A program made the translations under genes and the position numbers. The notes beneath the pieces were generated by a model. That model was not told the DNA's origin, made no database searches, and saw only the letters and a program-made list of their open reading frames with translations. DNA of 64,000 bases from Cyprinodon diabolis (lineage: Eukaryota; Chordata; Actinopteri; Cyprinodontiformes; Cyprinodontidae), in the NCBI GenBank assembly GCA_030533445.1, contig CM060069.1:5562716-5626715 (forward strand), given 5' to 3'. Shown one piece after another: positions 11,483-25,500 of this stretch. Position 1 is the first letter of the stretch; each line of letters opens with the position of its first letter.

Positions 11483-12080
11483 GACCAACTTTATGTAATT
11501 GCACCGTTTGGGTGTTTTATTGGAAAGCAAGATTTAAAAAACAGTCCCATTATGTGCATGCAACATGATGTGAGATTGTATTCACACTGAAATAAATAAA
11601 AAAACACCACAACATGGCCCATTATCTCAGCACACCACTTTTATATACAAGGCTTCTGAGTTTTAACGTCTTGATTGCAACCAAAAGATTTTTCTTAACA
11701 ATGACATTCAAAATCCTCATTAAATGCAACTGTTGAATAAAAACAACCAAATATGACAAAAACGAAAAAAGTACCCATGATGTTTGTCAGAAGCATGTTT
11801 TTTTTCATGTCCCTGGTTTTGTGTCCTGTGTTATGATTGTCCTTTTCTAATGCTATATATGGGACGTTTCAGTTATTCTGCAGGAACTGCAGCCACAAGC
11901 CTTCATGAAGGTCAGGTCATCTGGTCTTAACCTATCAAATAAATAAATACTTCTAAAAATACATAGTAAAGTCTACTTGGATTTCAAACATGTATAATAA
12001 AATAAATTGATTTAACAACATGTCTGTTATAAAGAAGAAAACAATCAGAGTCTAATTTCAGAACCAAAAAAAAAAAACTG
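11483..12080. other. unassigned sequence
   Basis: No supported gene. It ends in a poly(A) tract that borders the minisatellite. Confidence 0.4.
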
Positions 12081-12616
12081 CATCTGAGCCTGCCCGTCTG
12101 CATCTGAGCCTGCCCGTCTGAATCTGAGCCTGCCCGTCTGCATCTGAGCCTGCCCGTCTGAATCTGAGCCTGCCCGTCTGCATCTGAGCCTGTCCGTCTG
12201 CATCTGAGCCTGCCCGTCTGACTCTGAGCCTTCCCGTCTGAATCTGAGCCTGCCCGTCTGCATCTGAGCCTGTCCGTCTGCATCTGAGCCTGCCCGTCTG
12301 AATCTGAGCCTGCCCGTCTGCATCTGAGCCTGCCCGTCTGAATCTGAGCCTGCCCGTCTGCATCTGAGCCTGTCCGTCTGCATCTGAGCCTGCCCGTCTG
12401 AATCTGAGCCTGCCCGTCTGAATCTGAGCCTGCCCGTCTGCATCTGAGCCTGTCCGTCTGCATCTGAGCCTCCGCCTGCATCTGAGCCTGCCCGTCTGCA
12501 TCTGAGCCTGTCCGTCTGCATCTGAGCCTGCCCGTCTGCATCTGAGCCTGTCCGTCTGCATCTGAGCCTGTCCGTCTGCATCTGAGCCTGCCCGTCTGCA
12601 TCTGAACCTCCGCCTG
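12081..12616. repeat. 20-bp minisatellite, 27 units
   Basis: Unit CATCTGAGCCTGCCCGTCTG is repeated, with two 18-bp variants (12461-12478 and 12599-12616) ending CTCCGCCTG. Variant bases recur in patterns: the TGTCCG form occurs at 12181, 12261, 12361 and 12441, which suggests expansion in blocks of four or five units. The 20-bp period without minus-strand stops makes all three minus frames open (209-211 codons each) with the same 20-residue peptide period. This is not evidence of a gene. Confidence 0.97.
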
Positions 12617-12689
12617 CATCTGAGAGTGTCTGTGTGGGCACGCTTCTGGACTTTAATGGTCCTGAAATAAACAAAACAGGGTAACACTA

Positions 12690-13490
12690 AAGCTACATTC
12701 AGACCTAAAGCAGCAGAGGCAGTAGGAGCGACAAGTTTACATGCAAAGTCAATGGTTTACGCGCATCCAGGTGCAGTACAACATCTGAAGCAGTGCATCG
12801 TGAGGATCTGATCATCTGACACGTGGGATGTGCTGTAAACTCAGCAGCTGCTGGAGTTGAAAAAATTAAACTTTTGCTGCTGGACGCGCCACATCAACCA
12901 ATCAGAGAAGCTGATCTGGGAGTTGGCAGGGAGACAGACACAGCGCTGCTGATGCAGAGCGCTATGATCACTCCTCTGAAACAGTTTATTAACGCCTAAA
13001 TTAACTTAAAATGCCGAAATGCCGGCAAAACATGTTAGCTTTTATTATCCTGGTGCCTACAGTTTGGATTAGGTACATGAAAAACGCCTTCCAGCTGCCG
13101 CTGCAAAACGCGAAGAGGCGACCGGGCCAGAGGCTGCTGTTGAAAGGGATTCCTAGTGACAGCGCACCGCCGGTATGTGGTGCTCTGAGAGGCTCCGATT
13201 GGGAGAAATAATATCTGAAGTGCAGGGTGGCAATCTGGATGAACTGACTGTACAGATGAAGTTTTCAGGCGGACTTTCTCACTTAAAAACATTAAAACTA
13301 CTGTTTACCCACTGATCACAGCACATATAGCTGCCATTGTTACAGGCAAATAGATGATAGGGTAGCTCCTCCCAACGCACATCACACCCACTTTTTCCAC
13401 CACGCAGCTAGAGCAGCAGAGATGCTTCAAGAAATGAACCAGCACACGCGTTTTTTGCTCTTGCTGCTTCAGTTGTGAACAACTTGTTTT
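12690..13490. mobile_element. probable non-autonomous DNA transposon
   Basis: The edges show imperfect inverted similarity: CATTCAGACCTAAAGCAGCA on the left, and TTGCTGCTTCAGTTGTGAAC on the right read in reverse complement. The interior has CAACCAATCAGAGAAGCTGA and GC-rich blocks typical of dispersed fish DNA elements. A 66-codon frame at 13011-13211 shows no domain. Superfamily not determined (PIF/Harbinger-like is possible). Confidence 0.4.
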
Positions 13491-13503
13491 TTATGTTACT
13501 TGT

Positions 13504-13558
13504 TCAATTCAGTTCAGTTCAGCACCAATTCACAACACATGCCATCTCAAGGAACCAA
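13504..13558 (-). mobile_element. LINE 3'-tip fragment
   Basis: About 55 bp matching the extreme 3' end of the major LINE family (CAATTCACAACACATGCCAT region). Confidence 0.7.
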
Positions 13559-13971
13559 AGATTATCACTAAAAAGGTCTTCCTGGTTAAATAGATGTTTA
13601 ACAAAAAGAGAAATAAAACAGAAATAAATGAACAGATCCTGAATGCTGCTTTGTCATTTTTCACAGACAGAGACGATTATCTCTCTTCCCTCTTCTGCCT
13701 GCATACTTTCCACATCACTTATCATCTGGGCAAAGTCCTTTTGCTAATTGCATCTGCCTTAAGCATGTAAATAAAAAATCGACTCTGCTTTTCCAAATTC
13801 TCCAGAGTAGCGCAAAGTCTCCACCTCAGCACCTGTTATTAACTGCACATATATCCCTAGTAGATCCCCTGCAACACACAGTAAATGCACAACCAATTAA
13901 GGGAGCCTGATTTAGTAGATCAGGCTTTTTACGAACAATTACTCCGCATTCAGTCGTGGATCAATGCTTGT

Positions 13972-14187
13972 TTGGTTCTACTGGAGGTTTCTTCCCATTA
14001 AAAGGGAAGGTTTCCTCTTCACTGTCGCTACAAGCATGCTTAGTGCGAGGTCGATGCAATCAACTGGTTTTTCTTAAAAAGAAAACTGAATCAATTTAAC
14101 TGTTTGATCTGGTGAACTGTAAAGTGCCTTGAGATGACATGTGATGTGAATTGGCGCTATAGAAATAAACTGAATTGAATTAAAGAG
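13972..14187 (+). mobile_element. LINE 3'-UTR fragment
   Basis: Matches the last ~200 bp of the major LINE, from ACTGGAGGTTTCTTCC to the 3' end ATAAACTGAATTGAATT. Confidence 0.85.
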
Positions 14188-15109
14188 GGAACCAAAGTTT
14201 CCAAACTGAATGTTAGACATTTGTTGCAGGAGTTATTTAACTTTGGTGAGAATAACTTTTTACCTTCACCTCTACTGGGACTTGACGTTATTTAATCGAT
14301 GAAAAATAATCAAGTTTGAACTTTTTTTTTTTCAAACCTTCCTCGAAACATTTGACTGTTCTGTAGAACAGTATCTAATTACAAGATAATATTATATAAT
14401 TACGAGATACTGATCTCGTAATAATGAGATAAGGTGATTTTATTTTTCTCTGGAGAATGCAGTACGGTTCCGTAGGACCAGACACAGAGAAGATTTTGTT
14501 TTCTTATTTTGCATCCAATTTATATTTGATAGACAATTAGATTCACATTCACAGGGACATGTACTGTAGTGTTAAATTAAATGGTACTGACTATACTTGA
14601 TCCATTCTTTCTCTGTGAAATGAAAGGTTTATTGTGATTTGTCAGTTCAGTTGTGTTAGCACGAACTTTTTCGAGACCATAAACACAACAAGTTTTCTAT
14701 GATGTGAAATGTGTTGCTTTGAGAAAAGCAAAAATAAAGATTGTTTTGCTTGTATTTTAAAGCAAAAAAACTCCTACAACTCCAGATTATACAGCTTGTC
14801 TCATTGAGGTCCAAGATCTCATTTACAAAAGAAATCTGTCAAATATTATTTTTCTTTTATGTAAATACGGTCTTGGCACCGGTTGGTGTGGTCTTGACCA
14901 CAACATTAGCAAATACTGCATCATTCTGGTCACTTTAACCTAATGTTTATGGTTTATATCAATACTCACTTGGCTAAAGACTGCAATAAAGAGAAAGCAT
15001 GCCAATTCAAAAACACTTCTGTTCTCACCCCATCCCTGAAAGGAGGGCAGCAGAAAGGATTAAACTGTGTGTGTGAGATTATCAATGCTGTAAAATGGAC
15101 GGTCAGAGG
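14188..15109 (-). other. probable septin 3'-UTR and downstream sequence
   Basis: This lies directly downstream of the septin stop on the minus strand. TTTATT at about 14627-14632 gives AATAAA on the minus strand and could serve as a poly(A) signal. No coding frame was recognised. The UTR extent is inferred by position only. Confidence 0.3.
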
Positions 15110-15172
15110 TCACAGGTCCTGCCCATGCATCTGTTGCTGCATCTTCTGAAGCATCTGCTGCATCCTCTTCAG
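15110..15172 (-). CDS. sept5: septin last coding exon
   Basis: Acceptor CTGCAG, then [20 protein letters not shown] and TGA at 15112-15110. This is a short methionine/glutamine coiled-coil C-terminus as in SEPT5. It joins in phase 0 to the exon ending at 15643. Confidence 0.9.
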   Translation of the reverse strand: MKRMQQMLQKMQQQMHGQDL

Positions 15173-18100
15173 CTGCAGGAGATGAAAACAGAAACATGGA
15201 GATGGGAACAGCATAAGGCAGGGCAACAACTGGCCAACCAAAATTACAGACAACTTTAAGCATTTCATAATCTGTCACATTATGAACGCCTTTTATGTAT
15301 GGAGAGAAATTTGTTCCAGGATTAATGAAAGCAAAGAACATGTTTCAAAAAGGAAATTCAAAGAAAAAAAAGAAAAAAAAAATGAAAAATCACTTAATAA
15401 GAAAAAGGCTTTAAGTAATTTTTTTAATGGGTACGAAGAAATGCAAACTACATTTTTACATTCATCTAAGTTTTTCCCAGTTTTTTTATTATGATTTATT
15501 TTCCAAATATTACTTTCAGTTTAGGTGAACTCTGACTCCTCAGGCTCATAGGTCAGTATTGGTAGCTCATCCTATGACTCTAAGCCTAAAAAAGGTTGAT
15601 GAACCCTGACCTGAAACCTCCTGCCTGACCACCATCACTCACCTCTTCATCTTTCTTCTTGATGAGCTTCTCTGTCTCCACGGTCGGGGTGGGAAGGGGC
15701 AGAATCGGGATGGGGCTCTCCACCCGCTTATCTGCGTTCATCTTACTGCAATAGAGAAAACAAACACACTATGACCAATAACAGGGGTACGCATGAAGTC
15801 TGACTGCTGCTTAACAAAACAGTTTCTGCAGATCCATTCGGGGATAATGAGACTTAAGTCTCTTATTTCTTCACTTATAACGAAAACTCTCATCTTTTAC
15901 TTACTAAGCTAAAGGTGGGAAAAATATGGACCTATATTTTAGTTGGATAAGCATTTTTATCCTGATAACAATACAGGTAATGAGTGAATCCATCTGTTTA
16001 GCACCGCTGTCACCATAGACAGTTTGAGCCACAGAAACATAACTACTGCCTTTAAATAGAACGCAATGAAAGCATTAAAACCATATTTTAATTCTATAAA
16101 ATATTTGCTTTCATGGAACCAAGAGAGAGAAAAAAAATCTCATTAAATAAAACTGAAAATTCTTCTACTGAGGCCATTTTTGCTGCATCAGCGCTTAAAT
16201 TTTATTTTTATTGCTGTAAACTACTGAGTGAGTTTTGTTGCATTATTGTTCCAAGCAAAGAACATCCTAGAAAAAAATAAAACTAATGACTTTGCTGTTT
16301 TATCAAATTGTATAAAAAAATATAGAAAAAAATAAATCTAATCTTTAATTTTTCAAACTTTTCAAAACAGCTTTAAATGTATTTTTTTAGATATAGTTTT
16401 TTGAATTGCTGTCTTTTCAAATTGTGTTTCACAGACCACATTTTTTTCACCTGAAGCCCATTACAAACAAACACTCGGCCAAATAAACTGTTTCTGCAAA
16501 CGTCTTTACACACCAACAGAAATTAGATGGATGTTTTAGATTTTATCTTTTTCATTTTTTATTTGATTTTTTTATGAGAAGATTTTCAAAGTTTCATTTC
16601 TGGACTACTCTCTTTTTTTATTTCCACTTCCATTTTTGTTGCTAGCTGGTTATTATTTTTTGTCGCACCAGCTCCTCTGCTATGACTCACACACCTCTGA
16701 TCCATCACCCTAATCAGCAGATGAAGCCATTTAAGGACAGATCCTCCCCCTGCAAGCCGTCAGATTGTTGTCTAAGTAGTAACACATTTGGGCCATTTTA
16801 CTAAATAGACCAAGTCTAGCAAGATCTAACCTGCTTGTTTTGTTTCTCTCTTTGTTTACTGCCTGTCTGAACCTGAACCCCCAACCTTGGATTCCCTGGC
16901 TTTGACCCTGTGCTTGTCTGACCAAGATTACCTGGATTGTACAAAAATAAACCCACCAAGCATTGCCAACTGCTCAGTCCTAGTGTCAATCTATGCCTCA
17001 AGTGTGACATTTCTATTATTTTTGTTGCTAGATAGAATCTTTTATATTAGATTCTTCTATTGTTTTTTATTGAGAAGTGTTTCAAAGTTTCATTTCAGGA
17101 AGGAAGGAAGGAAGGAAGGAAGGAAGGAAGGAAGGAAGGAAGGAAGGAAGGAAGGAAGGAAGGAAGGAAGGAGTGCAATCCAGATAATGGAAGTAGGAAC
17201 ACAATATTTAGATTTAAGAAATATTGATATTTTTCAATGCTTTTGATTTATTTTTTCAATACTTCAATACCTGTCCAACTGCTCATTAACACTTAATTTC
17301 TAAGCAGCCAATCACATGGCGGCAACTCAGTGCATTTAGGCATGTAGAAATGGTCAAGACAATCTCCTGCAGTTCAAACCGAGCATCAGTATGGGGAAGA
17401 AAGGTGATTTGAGTGACTTTGAACGTGGCATGATTGTTGGTGCCAGAAGGGCTGGTCTGAGTATTTCAGAAACTGCTGATCTACTGGGATTTTCACGCAC
17501 AACCATCTCTAGGGTTTACAGAGAATGGTCCGAAAAAGAAAAAACATCCAGTGAGCGGCAGTTCTGTGGGCGGAAATGCCTTGTTGATGCCAGAGGTCAG
17601 AGGAGAATGGCCAGACTGGTTCGAGTTGATAAAAGGGCAACAGTGACTCAAATAACCACCCGTTACAACCAAGATGGGCAGAAGAGCATCTCTGAACGCA
17701 CAGTATGTTGAACTTTGAGGCAGATGGGCTACAGCAGCAGAAGACCACACTGGGTGCCACTCCTTTCAGCTAAGAACAGGAAACTGAGGCTACAATTTGC
17801 ACAAGCTCATCGAAATTGGACAATAGAAGATTGGAAAAACGTTGCCTGGTCTGATGAGTCTCGATTTCTGCTGCGACATTCGGATGGTAGGGTCAGAATT
17901 TGGCGTCTACAACATGAAAGCATGGATCCATCCTGCCTTGTATCAACGGTTCAGGCTGGTGGTGTCATGGTGTGGGGAATATTTTCTTGGCACTCTTTGG
18001 GCCCCTTGGTACCAATTGAGCATCGTTGCAACGCCACAGCCTACCTGAGTATTGTTGCTGACCATGTCCATCCCTTTATGACCACAATGTACCCAACTTC

Positions 18101-21100
18101 TGATGGCTACTTTCAGCAGGATAATGCGCCATGTCATAAAGCTGGAATCATGTCAGACTGGTTTCTTGAACATGACAATGAGTTCACTGTACTCAAATGG
18201 CCTCCACAGTCACCAGATCTCAATCCAATAGAGCATCTTTGGGATGTGGTGGAACGGGAGATTCGCATCATGGATGTGCAGCCGACAAATCTGCGGCAAC
18301 TGTGTGATGCCATCATGTCAATATGGACCAAACTCCCTGAGGAATGCTTCCAGCACCTTGTTGAATCTATGCCACCAAGAATTGAGGCAGTTCTGAAGGC
18401 AAAAGGGGGTCCAACCCGTTACTAGCATGGGATACCTAATAAAGTGGCCGGTGAGTGTAAATACAATCCTACAAAGAACGTAAAAAAAAATGTATTTTCG
18501 GGTTAAAAACAGGAAAGATTTCTTAAAATATGTGTATTTGTCTGTAATGTAAGCAGGTAAATGAGGTGATCTGCCAATGAAATGAGTATTTTTGATAATT
18601 AGATATTATACGCTTGAAAAAGGATAATGGAGAGATTTATTCTTTTTTTATTTTAATTCCATTGGCAAATTCTCTGACCTGCTAAAAATAAGGTTAAATA
18701 CACATATTTCCAAAGAAATTGACTTACTTTTATTTCATAGTTTGGCAGTGTACGTTTGTTTTAAACCCTGTATATCTTCCCACTGAATAACAAATGTTTA
18801 CACAAACATTTAAGACAGGCAGGGGCAAGCATTTGTTGGTGATAAAACAAACATAAGAACCTCTCAGGTGTGTGTACTGGGAGGACTGGGCTTACTGTCC
18901 ATCAGAAACATTCATATCTCTTCTTCCAGTGGTCACAATGCTCAGCTTTAAATCTTCATATTATTATTATAGGTAAGATTTGATGATTTCAAAATACTAT
19001 ATGCCAAGATAAAACAATTTTTTTTATCTCTTTTTTTTATTTTTTGCTTATTTTTCTTCCCCTTCTGAGGCCTCCACTAGAACCCCATGACAGCCCCCAC
19101 TTTAAAAACGCTGTTCTACATATCATTGATGTCTGATAAAGAGAACGGCAAAAAATACAACATTCTGTGACGATAAATCCCAGCTCGTTAAAGTCACTGC
19201 TGACTTTAAATGGCATCTTAATCCATGGGACTAAATTAGGATTTGATCGTTAATCTGAAAGAGATCTAAAGCTGAAAGCATTACTGTTCTACAATAGGGC
19301 CAACTGGGGCCAACTGGGAACCTGTTTTAACTGTTACTGTGCCAAAAATGGTCCGACAATAACCTTATCAACTTTTACTAGTAATAGACATTTGATCCTT
19401 TCAGTAGTTTTATTTTTCATGGTGGGGGATTTAAATTTAGATAAAGTGAAATCTATTGTTTAAAACTAGAAATAGTCATTTTCAACAGGAACAACATCAA
19501 ATATGAAATTAAGTAAATGATTTGGCCTTTTGACATCTTTCATTTTAGAGCCATTCAAGGCTCTTTTTTTGTGTGGATCACCAAATACAAAAACAGGTGG
19601 CCACCCGGCATGTTAATTCTCTTCTCAGCTCTTTATGTGTAACAGTTCATTAATAGAAGCAAAAATCAAAACTACCCACCAAGACAATACAGTGTGTAAA
19701 ACAAACCTACACAGCGAAAATATGACATAAAAGTGGTCAATTTCTTTTGAAATATTATATATATTTAACCTTATTTTTAGCAGGTGGGAGAATGGTGTGG
19801 TGTGGCCTGAATAAAGCCATTAGAATGGCTTTAAAAGGGTCACAGAATGCAAAACCGAGTTTCCATTATCATAGATGAATAATGATAGTTCAGTGGGTGA
19901 AATGGGCGTGCAGGGAAGTTGAAACCACATCGAGACCTCCTTTCTTTTCAAATTTCACATTACCATTCTATTCCATAAAATGGGCGAATTCAAACAAAGC
20001 CCCTGGTTGACGTCAATTCGGGGATGTTGCATCATTTGGTTCTGGCCTGTACTTTAGTCACGCCCCGCAATTGACATACAGATCAGCCCACTTGTTCATG
20101 GTCCAAGAACATGAATAGAGTTAGATGGAAGACACCAGTTTAGCTGTTTAGCCTACAGTTGGGTTTACTTCTACAAGAATTACAAAGCAGGAAGTTCCTC
20201 TACTGAAAATGAGCCAGAACGGCGGGCGTAAATGCAGTGTTCCAGGCATTTTCAGGCATTTTCAATCTTCCCAACGATCCGAAGACTCCACAGGCATGGA
20301 TTATTTTTGTGTTTTAGAAGTTCACTGAAAGGTTTGATTCTCAGCTGTTCATTTGTTCAGAGTATTTTATCAAGGACAGCTTTCAAAATCTTGGACAGTT
20401 CAAAGCAGGATTTGCTAAACCGCTTTTACTGAAACGAGAGGCTGTTGTAACCGTAAGGCCATTACAACTGCAAGCTGGGAGTATGATTCTGTCGCTAAGC
20501 TGTTGATAGCAATGCTAGCATATCTATGGTAACCGGGCCGGCAATTCGAACCAAGCCATCAGCCCCGGGGCTGGTGGCTCGTGGGGAAGCACGGGGCTGG
20601 TGGGGCAGGATGGGGCCGCGGCTACCGTCACCGAGTCGGGTATGGTCACCACGTCCCCATCCGCAAGAGTTCCCGGATCAGCCCCGGAGCTGATGGCTAG
20701 GTTCTGCTGCACTTTAGTTGACCAAAATCCCGGACGGTTTTTAAATTCCCCCAGACATTTTTTTAGGTATGAAAAGTAGGACATGTCAGGGAAAAAGGAC
20801 ATCTAGTCAACCTTTCATTCTTGGGTTTTTAACCAGGCTTGCATTAGGTCTCATAGAACAGTAAATATACAATTTTCAGCCCAACCAATGTTACACGCCC
20901 TATTCAGAGAGGACCAGCACCAAATACCCGATAGAATCATTCTATGACCCCTTTAATCCGAATATCACAACAATGTGGGATGCAGACGTTTTTCCAGTAA
21001 CTGCTAAATAATTAATGCATTTAGACCATTGCGGTTAAATAACGTTTTACATGTTTTTTTCCAAATTTCTGTGTAAGTGCATTAAAGAGATCATGTTACA

Positions 21101-22544
21101 TTCCCACAGTTACACACGCCGACGTTGAGCAGGTATTTTTACACCCCAGCTCTGTTCTCGCCCACACATCTGCAGACACTTCCCAGAGAAGCTCCATCTG
21201 CACATCATCCATCCCACACTAGGGATGCTGATGTGGAGCAGTTTCCACAGGGATCTTTTTCTTCCTGCATCCTGCTGTGAAAGCAGTCCTCTACCTTAAA
21301 AGACTTTTCAGTTCTGGTTATTATTCATGTATAAAAACAAAACCATGAAAAGTCAGTTATTTCAGCCTTATGACATGATTTTCTACAAATCTAGTTTCTC
21401 TGACAGAACAGAAGAGAACATTTAGAACTGTTAAGATAAAAAAAAGTATATTTTTTGTGTGTTTGTCTCTCTTCTGCACAAGCTTCATCAATCTGACAGC
21501 AATCCTGCACAGTTAAAGCAGAAAACATATTTTTTCACAGGAGAATAACCTGTTTGCATAAGTCAGAGTTGTCCTGAAGGGCCTGTAACTTGCATCGTTT
21601 AGTTCTTTTCCTTCTTCAACACACTGAAATCCAGTTGGACAATTAGAATCAGCTGTGTTACCATCTACAGCTAGCAGGACGCTGACCTCTGAGGACTCTG
21701 GTGTTTGCAACAAACAAAAAATGTCAGTTTTAATCAAACTTAAAAAGTTTGAATAAAAAGGGAATGCGAATTTGCTGTTTCCATTTGGTCTGAAGCGAAT
21801 CAGCCAAGTGACACAAAGACTAATGTCTTCATATGCTGAAGCAGTGGCGGCCAGCCCATAGGGGGCGCTGGGGCACCGCCCTCCCTGATAAGAAGAGAGA
21901 AACGTAAAATATATTTTTAGAAATTAACTCATAAATGTCAATTTTACTCTCTAGACTGTGTACCTATAAGCAAAACAAATGATATAAACTACATTTCCCT
22001 ATCTACTGTCATTCATTTGTGGATTTCCACAGATAGACTCCTACTGTCTCTGTCTTGGGGCTGTGATCAGACAGACCCACATTTGCAGAGAATCTGTCAA
22101 TCATGTACTATTGCTAGGTGAATTTAATGGCCAATCAGCGTCTCACAACTTTATGGTCTTGGGGCGCTGAAAATACTGCGCTTTTACAGGCTTCTGCACC
22201 CAATGCGCAGGTGCAGACAATTAGAGGGACGATGGCGAACGTAACGAGCGAGATGCAGCTTCCACCAAATTCGGTGAGATCCTTATTTATCTACCTGTTT
22301 GCCAGAAGAACATCCCTGTTGTAGGATATGAAAATTTCCTGTCATGGTTATTGTGACTGTGACGAATCCACCTCGTCGCTTAAAACTTTGCTTGCCACAC
22401 ACACATTCCTGTTATACTGTGCTTGTGAGGACCAATTCACTCGCGCTGAGCCCAGTAGCTCCATTAACTTAAAACACACAAGCTGTTCCTGGTTACCTGC
22501 TGCCGTATTGAGGGTGCACACTTAATATTTCAGTGGGGTTAGCC

Positions 22545-22579
<35 letters not shown>

Positions 22580-25500
22580 CTACGGGGACTTGTCATCTTC
22601 AGTCTGGCTGCGTCTTTGCTGGGTTCAAACCCAGTTTGGTGTAATTGAATAAGTCAATGTGCTGAAGTCCACTTTACATCGTCACATATGGCTGCAAGTA
22701 ACAGGAAGTAAAGGCTACACTGAACACAGATCAGTAATGGAGTAAAGTTAATAAATGTAAGGTTAATAAAGGTGTAAGGATAGTAAATGTGTTGCTGTTG
22801 GGCAAACTGTTCCTACATTAACATTTCAGCTAGTCATGTCGATGTTGCTTCCAGCTGTGTTTACGTGCATAATAAGAACATCCGTAAAGACGCTGGTCAG
22901 CTGATCAGCCATGTGTACATGTATTAACTATACATGTACATGTTTACATGTATAGTTAATACAGCTATTCCTTATTTGTGCACATTAATTATGCTTTTGA
23001 AAAAAAATCCTTTCGCTAAAATGTCATCAGAACGCTTATAATATTAAGTGTGTCTCAGCCACCACCCCCACCCCCCCTCAGTGTCCACCATATTGGATCA
23101 GTCCATTTGCTGCACGTGTTCAGAAAGGTCCAAATAGACAGTAGCAAACCATTTGAAAACAAATGATGCGAAGAGCATTGTTGCTAACTTAGCTCTTTTG
23201 TCACTATATTTAGCAACTTTTCAGACCCCTCTAGCACTTTAATAGTAATATATTATTAATATCAGAAATGTATTTCTGTTTTTTCTTTTTACATATTTTG
23301 TTAAAATGCCAAATAAAGACTTCAAACCCAAAAAAAGTTTTTTTTTTTTTGTTTTATTCTTGGATCTGGCTTTAAAGGGTTAATTTTAAAAAAGCACCAA
23401 GCACCAAATCTAGCAATTTCTTTCTGCCACTGGAGACTTTGGCAACAACATATAAAAGCAGCGAACTCTGCTCTCCAGAGCAAGTAGATTGGTAACCCCG
23501 CTTCCTGCTCTCCTCTATCTTGTCTGCTGTCATGATTCATGCAGATATTATTTCATTCAAATGATCATGGCTTGTCTACAGTGAAAAGGACTGGGTTATT
23601 TACTTTTGCCGTCGCCTTTTTAGAAGCTCAGGAAGGTACAAAACATAGAGAGGAAAAGAACAAGAAAAGGGAGAAGAAGAGAGGGACAAACCCAATAACA
23701 TTAATGTATGACTATTCTATTAAAATTTCTGTATCTGTATAATGGGTCTTTTTTCTGTGTTGTATTCTCAGTTCAGAGGGCCCCCTGCCTGTCTTTGCCT
23801 AGGGCCTAAAATTTTCTATATCCACCCCTGATGTGAGGTAAAAGTTAGCTTCAGCAAAGTTGATGTAAAAAAAGTGTTTCTATCTCCCATTTTGTACATC
23901 AACCCATTTTCACAGATGGAAGAGGATAGTAGATTAGTATGAAGTTTTACTGAGACGCATTCTAATGGTAAGTTCTCAGGTCTATGTTATATGATGCAAC
24001 CATGTGGTTTTTGCTCACCTGGTCATGTTCTGGATACACTGGGCCCTGTAGTTTTCATAGTGACAGTCATTAGTTGAGTCCTTCAAGTCATGCATGTGCG
24101 TTCTTATCAGCATGTTCCGGAGCTTTACAAAGTCACAGTGGGATGGGTTCTCCACTGTGGGAACAGATCAATATCACAGCCAGACCATTACCAGGACAGA
24201 CAGCTGTGGCTTCCAGCTGTGTCTTACCCTCCACGATCCCCCACGGGTAGAGGCGCCCCCTTACTCTCTGCCCTCGAACCTCGAGCACCGTATTCCCACC
24301 GATCACTGCAAACGGAAAGCTTTCCTGCAGGATCAACACAGACATGGGGGCATCCTGCTATTTCATAACAAGGCTTAGAAATAACATCTGGAACACAACA
24401 ATAAATAAAGAGCTTAAATATACTTTTAAAAACAACACCTGAGCAACAAACAAAGATATATTTAGATTTTCATTTCAAATCAGACCTACCTTCAGCCCTT
24501 TATCTTGCTGTTTGACCTCCTCGTCTTCATCAGAGTCACACTCAGGGAACTGGTAGACCTTTATCCCAAACTTATCAATCTCTTCCCTCACCTGAAAGGA
24601 CAAAACACAACAAAGATTAGACTGATAAGATGAACTATCTCTATAGTTATGCTGTTATAGGCTTAGACTGCTGGAGGACATAGGGACCCCTTTTTCACCA
24701 TTCTGCTTCATTCTCTCTATTTTCCCACTCTCCAGAATCTGTTAGTTCAATCTCTAACGTTCTGCTCTCTCTGCTTTTTCTCATAGTAGCTTCATCTGGT
24801 CTGTTCCTGTTTGGCTGTGACTCCATCCCGGAGAGAAATATCAGCTGTGCTGCTGCCATCAACACCTTTGTTTCTAGATGTTGGAGATCGGCCTGTTTTT
24901 CAGTGTAGTCCTGTTTCTCTGACTGTGACTACCTGGATGTGCTCTCTTCATCCTCTGACATGGGAGCTGGCTCGGAGCTCGTCTGCCTGGCTGTGTGTTT
25001 CCTGGACGTGGAGCTGGTTTACTGTTGCCTTTGTATCTATGCTTCTTTTTCTATGTCTGCTTCTGCTTTCTATGTCTACCCCAGTCGGCCTCAGAAGATG
25101 GCCGCTCACACTGAGCCTGGTTCTGCTGGAGGTTTCTTCCTGTTAAAAAGGAGTTTTTCCTCTCCACTGTCGCTACAAGCATGCTGAGTGTGAGGGATTG
25201 CCTTCGAGGTGCCTAGATAGAAAAGTTTTAATCAATGTAACTGGATGACCTGGTGAACTAAAGTGCCATGAGATGCGTGTTGTGAATTGGCGCTATATAA
25301 AGAAACTTAACTGCATTAAATTGATAACAACAGGATCACCATGTAGTAGTCAGATTCAGCAGAAATGTCAGATTGTCTGTGTGAAAGTTTTAAACATTGC
25401 CTTAAGCTAAACCTTTGGGGTTGTCTGACATTAAGGCACTGAAACTGATCTTTTTGCGATCTGCATGTTACAGGTTAGCCAATAAATATCAGTGTCACAG

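Noticed and set aside
11984..12687. Three long minus-strand open frames (209-211 codons) over the minisatellite
   Set aside because: All three are produced by the 20-bp repeat lacking stops. They encode the same peptide period and have no start context, domain or splice support.
16887..17246. 119-codon plus-strand frame across the GGAA repeat
   Set aside because: Produced by the microsatellite (EGRK repeats).
20524..20802. 92-codon minus-strand GC-rich frame in the THAP element
   Set aside because: Lies inside a decayed transposon. Proline/alanine-rich, without domain.
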